DNA from: an uncultured Bacteroidaceae bacterium
GTDB taxonomy: Bacteria > Bacteroidota > Bacteroidia > Bacteroidales > Bacteroidaceae
Assembly (NCBI GenBank): GCA_905234555.1
Contig: CAJOHO010000032.1
Location: 1-41,329, forward strand
Length of the DNA: 41,329 bases
Reading direction: 5' to 3'
Shown here in pieces: positions 9,418 to 18,253 of this stretch. A model generated the notes under the pieces. That model saw only the letters and a list, made by a program, of their open reading frames with translations. It had not been told where the DNA came from and searched no databases. Both the position numbers and the translations under genes were made by a program. Position 1 is the first letter of the stretch, and each line of letters opens with the position of its first letter.

Positions 9418-10671
9418 TTAGTTGTAGCAGGCTTCTCCGTGTTCGTAGATGTCGAGTCCTTCTTCTTCGATGCGGGCATCTACACGCAGACCGTGCAGCT
9501 TCTCGATGCCATAGAAGAGTAGGAAACCACAGGCGGCAGCCCAGAGGTCAATCATCAGGATTCCGAAACATTCAGCACCGAAGAAGCCCCATCCGTAACC
9601 ATAGAAGGCTCCGTTGGTTGTTGAAAGAAGTCCGGTCATCAGTGTTCCTAAGATGCCGCATACTCCGTGAACAGAGCTGGCACCGACAGGATCGTCGATG
9701 TGAAGTTTGTGGTCAATGAACTCAATGGCAAAGACCAGTACGACTCCACATACGAGGCCGATGATGACAGCACCGACAGGTGATACGACATCGCAACCTG
9801 CTGTAATACCCACTAAGCCGGCAAGGATGCCGTTAAGGGTAAGGGATAACGACGGCTTACCATATTTCAGCCAAGTGACAAACATCGTAGCTACACCACC
9901 GGCAGCGGCTGCGAGGTTGGTGGTCAGGAACACATGAGAAATGGCAGTACGGTTTACTTCACCTGAAGCAGCAAGCTGTGAACCAGGGTTGAAACCGAAC
10001 CATCCCAACCAGAGGATGAATACGCCGAGTGCTGCCAAGGTGAGGTTATGACCAGGGATAGCACGGCTATTACCGTCTTTGCCATATTTTCCGCGTCGAG
10101 CACCCAGAGCCATCGCACCGATGAGGGCAAGAACACCACCTACGCTGTGCACAATGGCAGAACCGGCAAAATCATGAAATACATCGCCGAAGGTGCTCAT
10201 CATGAAACCGTCAGCAGCGTTGTCGCAGAGCCAGCCGCCGCCCCAGGTCCAGTGACCTTCAATGGGATAGATAATCAGTGAAATGAAGGCACTATAGACC
10301 AGATACATCGAGAATTTAGTGCGTTCGGCCATAGCACCGCTGACAATAGTTGCACTGGTGGCACAGAAGACCGTCTCGAAGATCAGGAAACCTTCTACAG
10401 GCAGGTCACCATTATAGAAAGAGAGGTCACCCCAGTTGGGCATACCGATAAAACCTGCTCCGTCACTTCCAAACATGAATCCAAAGCCGATGAAGAAGAA
10501 CAGAAGTGAGCCGAACATGAAATCGACAAAGTTCTTCATCAGGATGTTGGCAGTATTCTTGCTTCGGGTGAAACCAGCCTCACACAGGGCAAACCCTGGT
10601 TGCATAAAGAAAACCAACATGGCTGCTAATAGCATCCATACGGTATCGAGTGATAATCCTATTTCGTTCAT
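9418..10671 (-). CDS. amtB: Ammonium transporter
   Basis: 417 residues, a normal Amt length with about 11 membrane segments. Conducts ammonium across the inner membrane. The twin pore histidines are visible in DFAGSAIVHSVGG and ASSVHGVCG; FNPGSQLAA is also typical. The C-terminal tail EEEGLDIYEHGEACYN is the PII-contacting region of Amt proteins. It lies 120 bases downstream of glnK, the usual glnK-amtB pairing, so block by PII is expected. Confidence 0.97.
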   Translation of the reverse strand: MNEIGLSLDTVWMLLAAMLVFFMQPGFALCEAGFTRSKNTANILMKNFVDFMFGSLLFFFIGFGFMFGSDGAGFIGMPNWGDLSFYNGDLPVEGFLIFETVFCATSATIVSGAMAERTKFSMYLVYSAFISLIIYPIEGHWTWGGGWLCDNAADGFMMSTFGDVFHDFAGSAIVHSVGGVLALIGAMALGARRGKYGKDGNSRAIPGHNLTLAALGVFILWLGWFGFNPGSQLAASGEVNRTAISHVFLTTNLAAAAGGVATMFVTWLKYGKPSLSLTLNGILAGLVGITAGCDVVSPVGAVIIGLVCGVVLVFAIEFIDHKLHIDDPVGASSVHGVCGILGTLMTGLLSTTNGAFYGYGWGFFGAECFGILMIDLWAAACGFLLFYGIEKLHGLRVDARIEEEGLDIYEHGEACYN

Positions 10672-10747
10672 ATTGTTTTTGTGTTGTGTCGTTTGTTATT
10701 AATATTGCAGCAGCTAATACTGCTCTCTTATCTCTTCCCATCCGGAT

Positions 10748-10791
10748 GGTCTCCCCTCTCTTTCGGAGAGGGGCTGGGGGGGAGAGGCTTC
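10748..10791. repeat. Intergenic palindromic repeat between glnK and amtB
   Basis: CCCCTCTC-TTTCG-GAGAGGGG (10753-10773) followed by CTGGGGGGGAGAGG, the same core as the copies inside carA and mfd. It ends at the glnK stop codon. Confidence 0.8.
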
Positions 10792-11139
10792 TTACTTCTT
10801 ATCTCTCAGTACGGTGTCACCGTTTTCACCCGTGCGTATGCTCCAGGTGTCGATCATGTCGCTGACGAAAATGCGACCGTCTCCCACCTCACCTGTGTGG
10901 GCAACTTCGAGTATGACCTTTACGGTTGGCTCCACGAACTGGTCGCGGCACACAATGGTAATGGCTACACGCTCGATGACATCCGTACTGTATTGGACGC
11001 CACGATAGATGCGTTCTTGTCGGCTTTGTCCGATACCGTGAACGTTGTGGTACTCAAACCAGTCGATGTCTGATGAGAGCAAGGCATCTTTTACATCCTC
11101 AAACTTTGTCTTTCGGATAATTGCTTCGATTCTTTTCAT
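10792..11139 (-). CDS. glnK: PII family nitrogen regulator
   Basis: 115 residues, the normal PII length. Binds ATP/ADP and 2-oxoglutarate and signals nitrogen status to AmtB and others. Starts MKRIEAIIRK; the T-loop (about 36-53) keeps YRGVQYSTD with Tyr50 at the position of E. coli Tyr51; HTGEVGDGRIFV and IRTGE match the B- and C-loop regions. Differences from E. coli GlnB: GFGRQKG becomes GIGQSRQ, K85 becomes E, K90 becomes R. First gene of the leftward operon. Confidence 0.93.
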   Translation of the reverse strand: MKRIEAIIRKTKFEDVKDALLSSDIDWFEYHNVHGIGQSRQERIYRGVQYSTDVIERVAITIVCRDQFVEPTVKVILEVAHTGEVGDGRIFVSDMIDTWSIRTGENGDTVLRDKK

Positions 11140-11222
11140 AAATTACCTTTTTACCTTTAGGCATGTTCTGCCTTGAATTAATGACTAAAAAACGCTCTCT
11201 TTGATTGCAATCTGTCAATTGA

Positions 11223-11262
11223 CGGTGCAAAGTTACGACATTTTGTTAATAGTTTCCAAGTA
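11223..11262 (-). promoter_or_regulatory. glnK-amtB promoter
   Basis: On the minus strand TAACTTTG lies at 11235-11228, with a TTG about 21 bases upstream, fitting the Bacteroidota pattern. It is embedded in TGTCGTAACTTTGCACCG, shared with the dapF promoter. The leader would be about 80 bases. Confidence 0.6.
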
Positions 11263-11410
11263 TTTCATGACATTTGTATATATAAATTTTAGGTTTTGTG
11301 TCATTTTGGAAGTTTAACCAATTACTTGCTTTCGGATTGAAAGGGAAATACGCTTTTTTTATTACAAATTGAAACAATGTATAAAAAAATAAGTAGTTTT
11401 TGTAGCATTA

Positions 11411-11449
11411 TTGTATATTATTATTTCAAATTGTCGTAACTTTGCACCG
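11411..11449 (+). promoter_or_regulatory. dapF-dapL-gltBD-glnN promoter
   Basis: TAACTTTG at 11437-11444 inside TGTCGTAACTTTGCACCG (11432-11449). The upstream TTG at 11411 is 23 bases away, slightly long. It is the inverted twin of the glnK promoter. Confidence 0.55.
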
Positions 11450-11589
11450 CAATTAAAAAATTGCAGTGCGATTGTGGGCGGCACCTCGGCAAAGCATGAA
11501 AGCGAACTTTCTTTTTGCACTCGGCTTGCACCACAATTGTCAGCGCAAATAAAACAAAAAGACAGCAAAATTGTCGATAGGGAATCAAG

Positions 11590-12432
11590 ATGAAACAAAA
11601 AACACATTTCACAAAGATGCAGGGTTGCGGAAATGATTACATTTACGTTGACGCCTCTGTATATGATATAAAGGATCCGTCTGCGGTTGCGCGTGCGTGG
11701 AGCGACCGTCACAAAGGCATTGGCTCCGATGGGTTGGTGCTCATCGGGCGTTCCATGATACCGCAGGCGGATTATTCCATGCGAATCTTCAATGCAGACG
11801 GTTCGGAAGCGATGATGTGCGGAAATGCCAGCCGATGTGTCGGAAAGTATTTGTATGAGAGAAGCCAAGGAAGTGAAGCGTGGAGAGTGAAGAGTGGAGA
11901 GACGGTCATTCGTCTGCAGACGCTGTCTGGTATCAAGCTTCTCTATCTGCATATTGTCGACGGCATCGTGGAAAGCGTGACGGTAGATATGGGTGAACCT
12001 CTGTTGGAGAATGATCAGCAGTTTGTTCCTTGCGGTGAAGCTCTGCCTGCCGGTACGTTTGTCAGCATGGGCAATCCGCATTATGTCATCTTTGTGGATG
12101 ATGTGGAAGCGGTTGATGTTGCCGCAGAAGGCTTTAAATTGGAAAATCACCCTGCTTTTCCTGAGCGCTGCAATATCGAGTTTGCGACCCCCCTTGAGGG
12201 GGTTGTTATCCGCACCCGTGTCTGGGAACGGGGGAGTGGTATCACTCAGGCTTGTGGAACGGGTGCCTGTGCCACCGCTGTAGCAGCAGCACTTACGGGT
12301 GAGGCTGGTCGCACCTCCCACATCGTGATGGACGGTGGCACGCTCGACATCGAATGGAGAGAGACAGACAACCATGTGTTGATGACGGGTCCAGCAGAGT
12401 TTGTCTTTGACGGAGAAGCCGAAATTCCGTAA
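11590..12432 (+). CDS. dapF: Diaminopimelate epimerase
   Basis: 280 residues. Converts LL- to meso-diaminopimelate for lysine and peptidoglycan. The two catalytic cysteines are Cys77 (MMCGNASRC) and Cys222 (QACGTGACA); [20 protein letters not shown] and GNPHYVIFV are family motifs. A four-copy heptad array (11873-11900) encodes [11 protein letters not shown] in a loop where relatives are shorter, and a small CCCCCTT/GAGGGGG palindrome lies at about 12189-12204. The array extends to the stop codon and on into the dapL leader. Pairs with dapL. Confidence 0.95.
   Translation: MKQKTHFTKMQGCGNDYIYVDASVYDIKDPSAVARAWSDRHKGIGSDGLVLIGRSMIPQADYSMRIFNADGSEAMMCGNASRCVGKYLYERSQGSEAWRVKSGETVIRLQTLSGIKLLYLHIVDGIVESVTVDMGEPLLENDQQFVPCGEALPAGTFVSMGNPHYVIFVDDVEAVDVAAEGFKLENHPAFPERCNIEFATPLEGVVIRTRVWERGSGITQACGTGACATAVAAALTGEAGRTSHIVMDGGTLDIEWRETDNHVLMTGPAEFVFDGEAEIP
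11873..11900. repeat. Heptanucleotide array inside dapF
   Basis: Four period-7 units GTGAAGC, GTGGAGA, GTGAAGA, GTGGAGA, translated in frame in a surface loop after the first catalytic cysteine. Confidence 0.75.
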
Positions 12433-12471
12433 ACTGTAAATCGTAAATAGTAAATCGTCAAATCGTAAATA
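12429..12471. repeat. GTAAATC heptad array filling the dapF-dapL gap
   Basis: GTAAACT, GTAAATC, GTAAATA, GTAAATC, GTCAAATC, GTAAATA in a row, starting inside the dapF stop codon and ending three bases before the dapL ATG. It resembles the asnB leader array. Confidence 0.85.
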
Positions 12472-12474
12472 TCA

Positions 12475-13704
12475 ATGGCTTTAGTAAACGAACATTTCCT
12501 GAAACTGCCGAACAACTATTTGTTTGCAGACATCGCGAAGAAGGTAAACGCTTTTCGCGTGACTCATCCCAAGGCCGAAGTTATTTCGCTGGGTATTGGC
12601 GATGTGACCCAACCCCTTTGTCCTGCTGTCGTCGAGGCCATGCATCGTGCTGCCGACGAAATGGGAACCCTCGAGGGTTTTCATGGTTATGGACCTGAAC
12701 AGGGCTATGACTTTCTGCGCGAAGCCATCTTGAAGAACGACTTCCTGCCGCGTGGCATCCACCTCGATATCGACGAGATATTCGTGAACGACGGAGCCAA
12801 ATCCGACACAGGCAACATCCAGGAGCTGATTCGTTGGGACAACAGCATCGGAGTCACAGACCCCATCTATCCTGTGTATATCGATTCCAACGTCATGATC
12901 GGACGAGCTGGTGTGGTGGAGAACGGTCGTTGGTCGAACGTCATCTATATGCCCTGCAACGCAGAGAACGGATTCGTTCCCCAGCTTCCAGAACATCGCG
13001 TGGATGTCATCTATCTCTGCTATCCCAACAACCCTACGGGAATGGTCATTACGAAGGACGAACTGCGTAAGTGGGTCAATTACGCGTTGAAGAACGATAC
13101 CCTCATCTTCTACGATGCCGCCTATCAGGCATATATTCAGGACGACGACATTCCTCATTCCATCTATGAGATTCGTGGTGCCCGCAAGTGCGCCATAGAG
13201 TTCCATTCCTATTCCAAGACAGCAGGTTTTACAGGCATCCGTTGCGGATATACCGTCGTGCCGAAGGATCTGACGGCAGCCACACTCACCGGTGAGCGCA
13301 TCCCTCTGAATCCCTTGTGGTACCGTCGTCAGTGCACCAAGTTCAATGGTACGAGCTATATCAGCCAGCGTGCCGCAGAAGCCATTTATACTCCAGAGGG
13401 CAAAATGCAGATTCAGACCACCATCGGTTATTATATGGAGAATGCCCGCACCATGTTGGAAACGCTGCGTCGTCTCGGTTTCCAATGCTATGGCGGTGAG
13501 AACGCACCTTATATCTGGATGAAGACCCCTCATGGCACATCCTCCTGGCAGTTCTTCGAGAGCCTGCTGTATGGTGCCAATGTGGTCTGTACCCCAGGCG
13601 TCGGCTTCGGTCCCAGCGGCGAGGGTTATGTCCGCTTCACCGCTTTCGGCAGTCATGAACAGACGGAAGAGGCTTTGTCTCGCATGAAGAAATGGATATC
13701 ATAA
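12475..13704 (+). CDS. dapL: LL-diaminopimelate aminotransferase
   Basis: 409 residues, the usual DapL length. A PLP fold-type I aminotransferase that makes LL-diaminopimelate directly from tetrahydrodipicolinate with glutamate as amino donor. Motifs: ISLGIGDVTQPLCPAV near the start, YPNNPTGMV, and the PLP lysine Lys248 in SYSKTAGFTG. Glutamate use links it to gltBD just downstream (21 bases). dapF follows it in the pathway and precedes it in the operon. Confidence 0.96.
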   Translation: MALVNEHFLKLPNNYLFADIAKKVNAFRVTHPKAEVISLGIGDVTQPLCPAVVEAMHRAADEMGTLEGFHGYGPEQGYDFLREAILKNDFLPRGIHLDIDEIFVNDGAKSDTGNIQELIRWDNSIGVTDPIYPVYIDSNVMIGRAGVVENGRWSNVIYMPCNAENGFVPQLPEHRVDVIYLCYPNNPTGMVITKDELRKWVNYALKNDTLIFYDAAYQAYIQDDDIPHSIYEIRGARKCAIEFHSYSKTAGFTGIRCGYTVVPKDLTAATLTGERIPLNPLWYRRQCTKFNGTSYISQRAAEAIYTPEGKMQIQTTIGYYMENARTMLETLRRLGFQCYGGENAPYIWMKTPHGTSSWQFFESLLYGANVVCTPGVGFGPSGEGYVRFTAFGSHEQTEEALSRMKKWIS

Positions 13705-13725
13705 ATGATTTAAAAAGGTAAAAAG

Positions 13726-16700
13726 ATGAAAACAACACACAATACTCAAGGTCTTTACCAGAGCAGTTACGAGCACGACGCCTGTGGTGTCGGAATGGTT
13801 GTGAATATTCATGGAGGAAAGAGCCATGAGTTGGTGGACAATGCACTGAAGGTGTTGGAGAATATGGAGCACCGAGGAGCAGAGACACGTGACAAGACGG
13901 GTGACGGCGCTGGCATTTTGGTACAGATTCCCCACGAGTTCATTCTGTTGCAGGGCATACCAGTTCCTGAGAAGGGACGGTACGGAACGGGATTGGTGTT
14001 CCTGCCGAAGGACGAGCAGGCGCAGCAGGAAATCCTGAGTGTGATGATTGAAGAAATAGAACGTGATGGACTGACGTTGATGCACATGAGAAGTGTGCCG
14101 ACCTGTCCTGAGGTGCTGGGTGTTGGTGCACGAGAAGTGGAGCCTGACATCAAGCAGATTTTTGTGACGGGTGTGGAAGAAGAGAAGGTGGAGACGTTCG
14201 ATCGTATATTATATAAGGTAAGGAAGCGGATTGAGAACCGCATCACCAACGAGGATTTCTACATCTGCTCATTGAACAGCAAGAATATCATCTATAAGGG
14301 AATGTTGACGAGCGGACAGCTGAGGAGATACTTCCCCGACTTATCAAGTCCGTACTTCACGAGTGGACTGGCACTGGTTCACTCACGTTTCTCTACCAAC
14401 ACGTTCCCGAAGTGGAAGTTGGCACAGCCGTTCAGACTGTTGGCGCACAACGGCGAGATCAACACCATTCGTGGTAACCGCGGATGGATGCAGGCTCGTG
14501 AGAGCGTGCTGAGCAGTGAAGCGTTAGGTGACATCAAGGATATCCGTCCGATTGTGCAGGAGGGTATGAGTGACAGCGCCAGCCTCGACAATGTGTTTGA
14601 GTTCCTGATGATGAGCGGTCTCTCGTTGCCACAGGCGATGGCGATTCTGGTGCCAGAGAGCTTCAACGACAAGAATCCGATTAGCGAGGATCTGAAGGCG
14701 TTCTACGAATACCATTCCATTCTGATGGAGCCGTGGGACGGACCTGCCGCACTCCTTTTCTCAGATGGTCGCTTTGCTGGTGGAATGCTCGACAGAAATG
14801 GACTACGCCCCAGCCGCTATACAATTACGAAGGGCGGCATGATGGTCGTGGCTTCGGAAGTGGGTGTAATGGACTTCGAACCTAACGATGTGGTAAGCAA
14901 GGGTCGTTTGCAGCCTGGAAAGATTCTTCTCATTGATACCCAGGAGGGCAAGATATATTACGACGGAGAGATCAAGGAAAAGTTGGCGAAAGCACATCCT
15001 TATCGTGAGTGGTTGAGTACGAACCGCATCCAGCTGGAGAAGCTGAAAAGCGGTCGCCATGTAGAGAACTCAGTCGAGAACTACGAGCGTAAACTCATCA
15101 ACTTCGGCTTTGGACAGGAGGACATCGACAAGACTGTTGTGCCGATGGCTACAGCAGGCCAGGAGCCTGTGGCAGCGATGGGTAATGACACCCCGTTGGC
15201 CGTCATCAGCGACCGTCCGCAGATTTTCTTCAACTACTTCCGTCAGCAATTCGCGCAGGTGACGAACCCCGCCATCGACCCGATTCGCGAGGAATTGGTG
15301 ATGAGCTTGACCGAGTATATCGGCGCTGTGGGCACAAACATCTTGATACCCGATGCGAGCAACTGCAAGATGGTGCGTTTGCCTCAGCCGGTGCTGACGA
15401 ACACGCAGTTGGACATTCTCTGCAACATTCGCTACAAGGGCTTCAAGACCAAGAAGCTCGCCATGCTGTTCGACATCGAGAAGGGAGCCAGCGGACTGCG
15501 TCAAGCCATCGAAGACCTCTGCAAGGAGGCTGAAGCATCGGTGGACGAAGGCGTGAACTACATCATCCTCTCCGATAGAGACATCGACGAGAAACGTGCT
15601 GCCATCCCCAGCCTGTTAGCAGTGAGTGCCGTGCACCATTATCTTATCAGCGTGCAGAAGCGTGTACAGACCGCCCTCATCGTAGAGAGTGGTGAGATTC
15701 GTGAGGTGATGCATGCGGCTTTGCTGCTCGGCTATGGTGCGAGCGCCATTTGTCCGTACATGACGTTCGCTGTGCTGGATGATCTGGTGAAGAAGCACAA
15801 GATTCAGGAGGAGTATGCGACTGCCGAAAAGAACTATATCAAGGCCGTGGACAAGGGTCTGAAGAAGATCATGTCGAAGATGGGAATCTCGACGATTCGT
15901 TCTTACCGTGGTGCGAAGATTTTCGAGAGCATCGGACTGAGCGAAGACCTCTTAAGAAGATACTTCGGCACCGAAGTCAGCACTATCGGCGGCATCGGTC
16001 TGACTGACATTGCCCGTGATGCCATCCGTCTGCACGACGAAGCCTTCAAGCCTGCCGAGATCAACGAGTTCCTTCCCAACAACGGACAGTTCTCTTACCG
16101 AAAGGACGGCATCCTGCATGCTTGGAATCCAGAAACGATTGCGAACCTGCAGATTGCCACGCGCCTGGGTTCGTATAAGAAGTTCAAGGAGTGGGCACAG
16201 ATGGTGGACGAGAAGGAGAAGCCCATCTTCATTCGCGACTTCTTCGGATGGAAGAAAGCCGCTGTGCCAACGCCGCTGGACGAGGTCGAGCCGGTAGAGA
16301 GTATCGTGAAGCACTTCGTGACGGGTGCTATGTCGTTCGGTGCGCTGAGTATCGAAGCGCACGAGGCGCTGGCACTGGCGATGAACAAGCTCGGTGCACG
16401 CTCAAATACAGGTGAAGGTGGTGAGGATAATGCCCGTTACCACACTGATGTGGACGGCGTTTCGCTGTCAAGCAAGACCAAGCAGATTGCCAGTGGACGT
16501 TTTGGTGTAACAGCCGAGTACCTGGTAAATGCCGAAGAAATACAAATTAAGGTGGCACAAGGCGCCAAGCCCGGTGAGGGCGGTCAGTTGCCGGGCTTCA
16601 AGGTGAACAAAATCATTGCAAAGACACGTAACGCCATCCCCGGCATCTCTCTGATTTCGCCTCCACCTCATCACGACATCTATTCAATCGAAGACCTGGC

Positions 16701-18222
16701 GCAGCTCATCTTCGACCTCAAGAATATCAACCCTACCGCTGCCGTGAGCGTGAAGCTGGTGGCCGAGAGCGGCGTAGGCACCATCGCCGCAGGTGTGGCG
16801 AAGGCCAAGGCAGACCTCATCGTTATCTCTGGTGCAGAGGGTGGTACGGGTGCAAGTCCTGCTAGCTCAATGCGCTTCGCAGGTATCTCGCCCGAGATAG
16901 GTCTCGCTGAGACACAGCAGACCCTTGTGCTCAACGGCCTGCGCAACCAGGTGCGCCTGCAGACCGATGGTCAGCTGAAGACTGCCAAGGATGTAATTCT
17001 GATGGCCATGCTTGGTGCCGACGAGTTTTCGTTTGGTACGCTGCCGCTCATCGTGCTAGGTTGCGTGATGATGCGCAAGTGCAATACCAACACCTGCCCT
17101 GTGGGTGTGGCGACGCAGGATGAACGCCTGCGCGAACGTTTCCGTGGCAAGGCCGACTACGTAGTGAATTTCTTCACCTTCTTGGCTGAGCAGGTGCGTG
17201 AATATCTGTCTGAAATCGGTGTGAAGAGTCTGAAGGAAATCATCGGTCACACCGAACTTATCGAGGTTGATACGACTAACGCAACAGACAAGCAGAAGAC
17301 CATCGACTTCGCCCGTCTGTTGCACCGTCCAGAAACTGACAAGGTCCTCTATTGGGACCGTAGCGTCTACACGAAGGTCAGCGGCGTGAAGGATGAGGAC
17401 ATTATCGCTGCCGCACAGAAGGCTATCGACGACCAGGAGGAAGTGACGCTCGACTACGCCATCAAGAATACCGACCGCGCCGTAGGCACGATGCTTTCGG
17501 GTGTCATTGCGAAGAAATATGGTGAGGCGGGTCTGCCCGACGGCACCATCCGATTGAAGTTCAAAGGCTCAGCGGGCCAGTCATTCGGTGCTTTCGCCGT
17601 GAAAGGATTGGAGATGCGCCTTGAAGGCGAGACCAACGACTACTTCGGCAAGGGACTTTCAGGTGGTCGCATCAGCATTCTGCCACCCGTGCGTCGTAGT
17701 GCTGACTTCGTGGCCGAGGACAACATCATCGCCGGTAATACGGGTCTGTATGGAGCCACCAGCGGTGAGCTGTATGTGAACGGTCGTGTGGGTGAACGTT
17801 TCGGCGTGCGCAACTCCGGAGCCATTGCCGTCATCGAGGGTGCCGGCGACCACTGCTGCGAGTATATGACTGGCGGTCGCGTGGTCGTTCTCGGTAAGAC
17901 AGGGCGCAATTTCGCGGCAGGTATGAGCGGCGGTGTGGCTTATGTGTATGACCCTGACCACACGTTCGACTACTTCTGCAACATGGACATGGTAGAACTC
18001 TCGCTCGTGGAGGACACCGTGAGCCGTAAGGAACTGCTCGAACTTATCCGCCAGCACTATCTGCATACAGGTTCTGCTCTTGCAGGACGGATGCTCGACG
18101 ACTGGCACCGCTACGTGGAGAATTTCATCCAGGTAGTCCCCATTGAATACAAGCGCGTGCTCGAAGAAGAGAAGATGGCTAAACTCCAGCAGAAAATTGC
18201 TGAAGTGCAACGTGACTACTAA
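13726..18222 (+). CDS. gltB: Glutamate synthase large subunit
   Basis: 1498 residues, typical for GltB alpha subunits. Converts glutamine and 2-oxoglutarate to two glutamates. Cys20 (HDACGVGMV) after a 19-residue propeptide is the class II amidotransferase nucleophile. The central and FMN-binding domains follow (GAEGGTGASPASS). The 3Fe-4S cluster cysteines are 1113, 1119 and 1124 (CVMMRKCNTNTC). The C-terminal beta-helix region has repeated G-rich turns (GKGLSGGRI, NTGLYGATSGELYVNG). gltD starts 31 bases on. The short gap and shared strand indicate one transcript with dapFL. Confidence 0.98.
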   Translation: MKTTHNTQGLYQSSYEHDACGVGMVVNIHGGKSHELVDNALKVLENMEHRGAETRDKTGDGAGILVQIPHEFILLQGIPVPEKGRYGTGLVFLPKDEQAQQEILSVMIEEIERDGLTLMHMRSVPTCPEVLGVGAREVEPDIKQIFVTGVEEEKVETFDRILYKVRKRIENRITNEDFYICSLNSKNIIYKGMLTSGQLRRYFPDLSSPYFTSGLALVHSRFSTNTFPKWKLAQPFRLLAHNGEINTIRGNRGWMQARESVLSSEALGDIKDIRPIVQEGMSDSASLDNVFEFLMMSGLSLPQAMAILVPESFNDKNPISEDLKAFYEYHSILMEPWDGPAALLFSDGRFAGGMLDRNGLRPSRYTITKGGMMVVASEVGVMDFEPNDVVSKGRLQPGKILLIDTQEGKIYYDGEIKEKLAKAHPYREWLSTNRIQLEKLKSGRHVENSVENYERKLINFGFGQEDIDKTVVPMATAGQEPVAAMGNDTPLAVISDRPQIFFNYFRQQFAQVTNPAIDPIREELVMSLTEYIGAVGTNILIPDASNCKMVRLPQPVLTNTQLDILCNIRYKGFKTKKLAMLFDIEKGASGLRQAIEDLCKEAEASVDEGVNYIILSDRDIDEKRAAIPSLLAVSAVHHYLISVQKRVQTALIVESGEIREVMHAALLLGYGASAICPYMTFAVLDDLVKKHKIQEEYATAEKNYIKAVDKGLKKIMSKMGISTIRSYRGAKIFESIGLSEDLLRRYFGTEVSTIGGIGLTDIARDAIRLHDEAFKPAEINEFLPNNGQFSYRKDGILHAWNPETIANLQIATRLGSYKKFKEWAQMVDEKEKPIFIRDFFGWKKAAVPTPLDEVEPVESIVKHFVTGAMSFGALSIEAHEALALAMNKLGARSNTGEGGEDNARYHTDVDGVSLSSKTKQIASGRFGVTAEYLVNAEEIQIKVAQGAKPGEGGQLPGFKVNKIIAKTRNAIPGISLISPPPHHDIYSIEDLAQLIFDLKNINPTAAVSVKLVAESGVGTIAAGVAKAKADLIVISGAEGGTGASPASSMRFAGISPEIGLAETQQTLVLNGLRNQVRLQTDGQLKTAKDVILMAMLGADEFSFGTLPLIVLGCVMMRKCNTNTCPVGVATQDERLRERFRGKADYVVNFFTFLAEQVREYLSEIGVKSLKEIIGHTELIEVDTTNATDKQKTIDFARLLHRPETDKVLYWDRSVYTKVSGVKDEDIIAAAQKAIDDQEEVTLDYAIKNTDRAVGTMLSGVIAKKYGEAGLPDGTIRLKFKGSAGQSFGAFAVKGLEMRLEGETNDYFGKGLSGGRISILPPVRRSADFVAEDNIIAGNTGLYGATSGELYVNGRVGERFGVRNSGAIAVIEGAGDHCCEYMTGGRVVVLGKTGRNFAAGMSGGVAYVYDPDHTFDYFCNMDMVELSLVEDTVSRKELLELIRQHYLHTGSALAGRMLDDWHRYVENFIQVVPIEYKRVLEEEKMAKLQQKIAEVQRDY

Positions 18223-18253
18223 GAAGAATTGATGAATTGAAATACAGAAAACT

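Larger units (their letters stand above)
11140..11589. promoter_or_regulatory. Divergent control region between glnK and dapF
   Basis: A 450-base AT-rich gap with no convincing gene. It holds one Bacteroidota-type promoter for each direction. Next to the rightward start site is GCAATT-AAAA-AATTGC (11449-11464). The dapF leader (about 145 bases) has inverted ATTGTGG/CCACAAT arms and two similar blocks, GCACCTCGGC and GCACTCGGC, around 11480-11525. The glnK leader has a small AGGCA/TGCCT hairpin near 11160. Confidence 0.6.

Noticed and set aside
11362..12375. 337-codon minus-strand frame over the divergent promoter and dapF
   Set aside because: Antisense to dapF and running through the regulatory gap; no protein-like features.
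12481..13656. 391-codon open frame antisense to dapL
   Set aside because: Fully overlaps a clear aminotransferase, has no family features, and long antisense frames are common opposite codon-biased genes.
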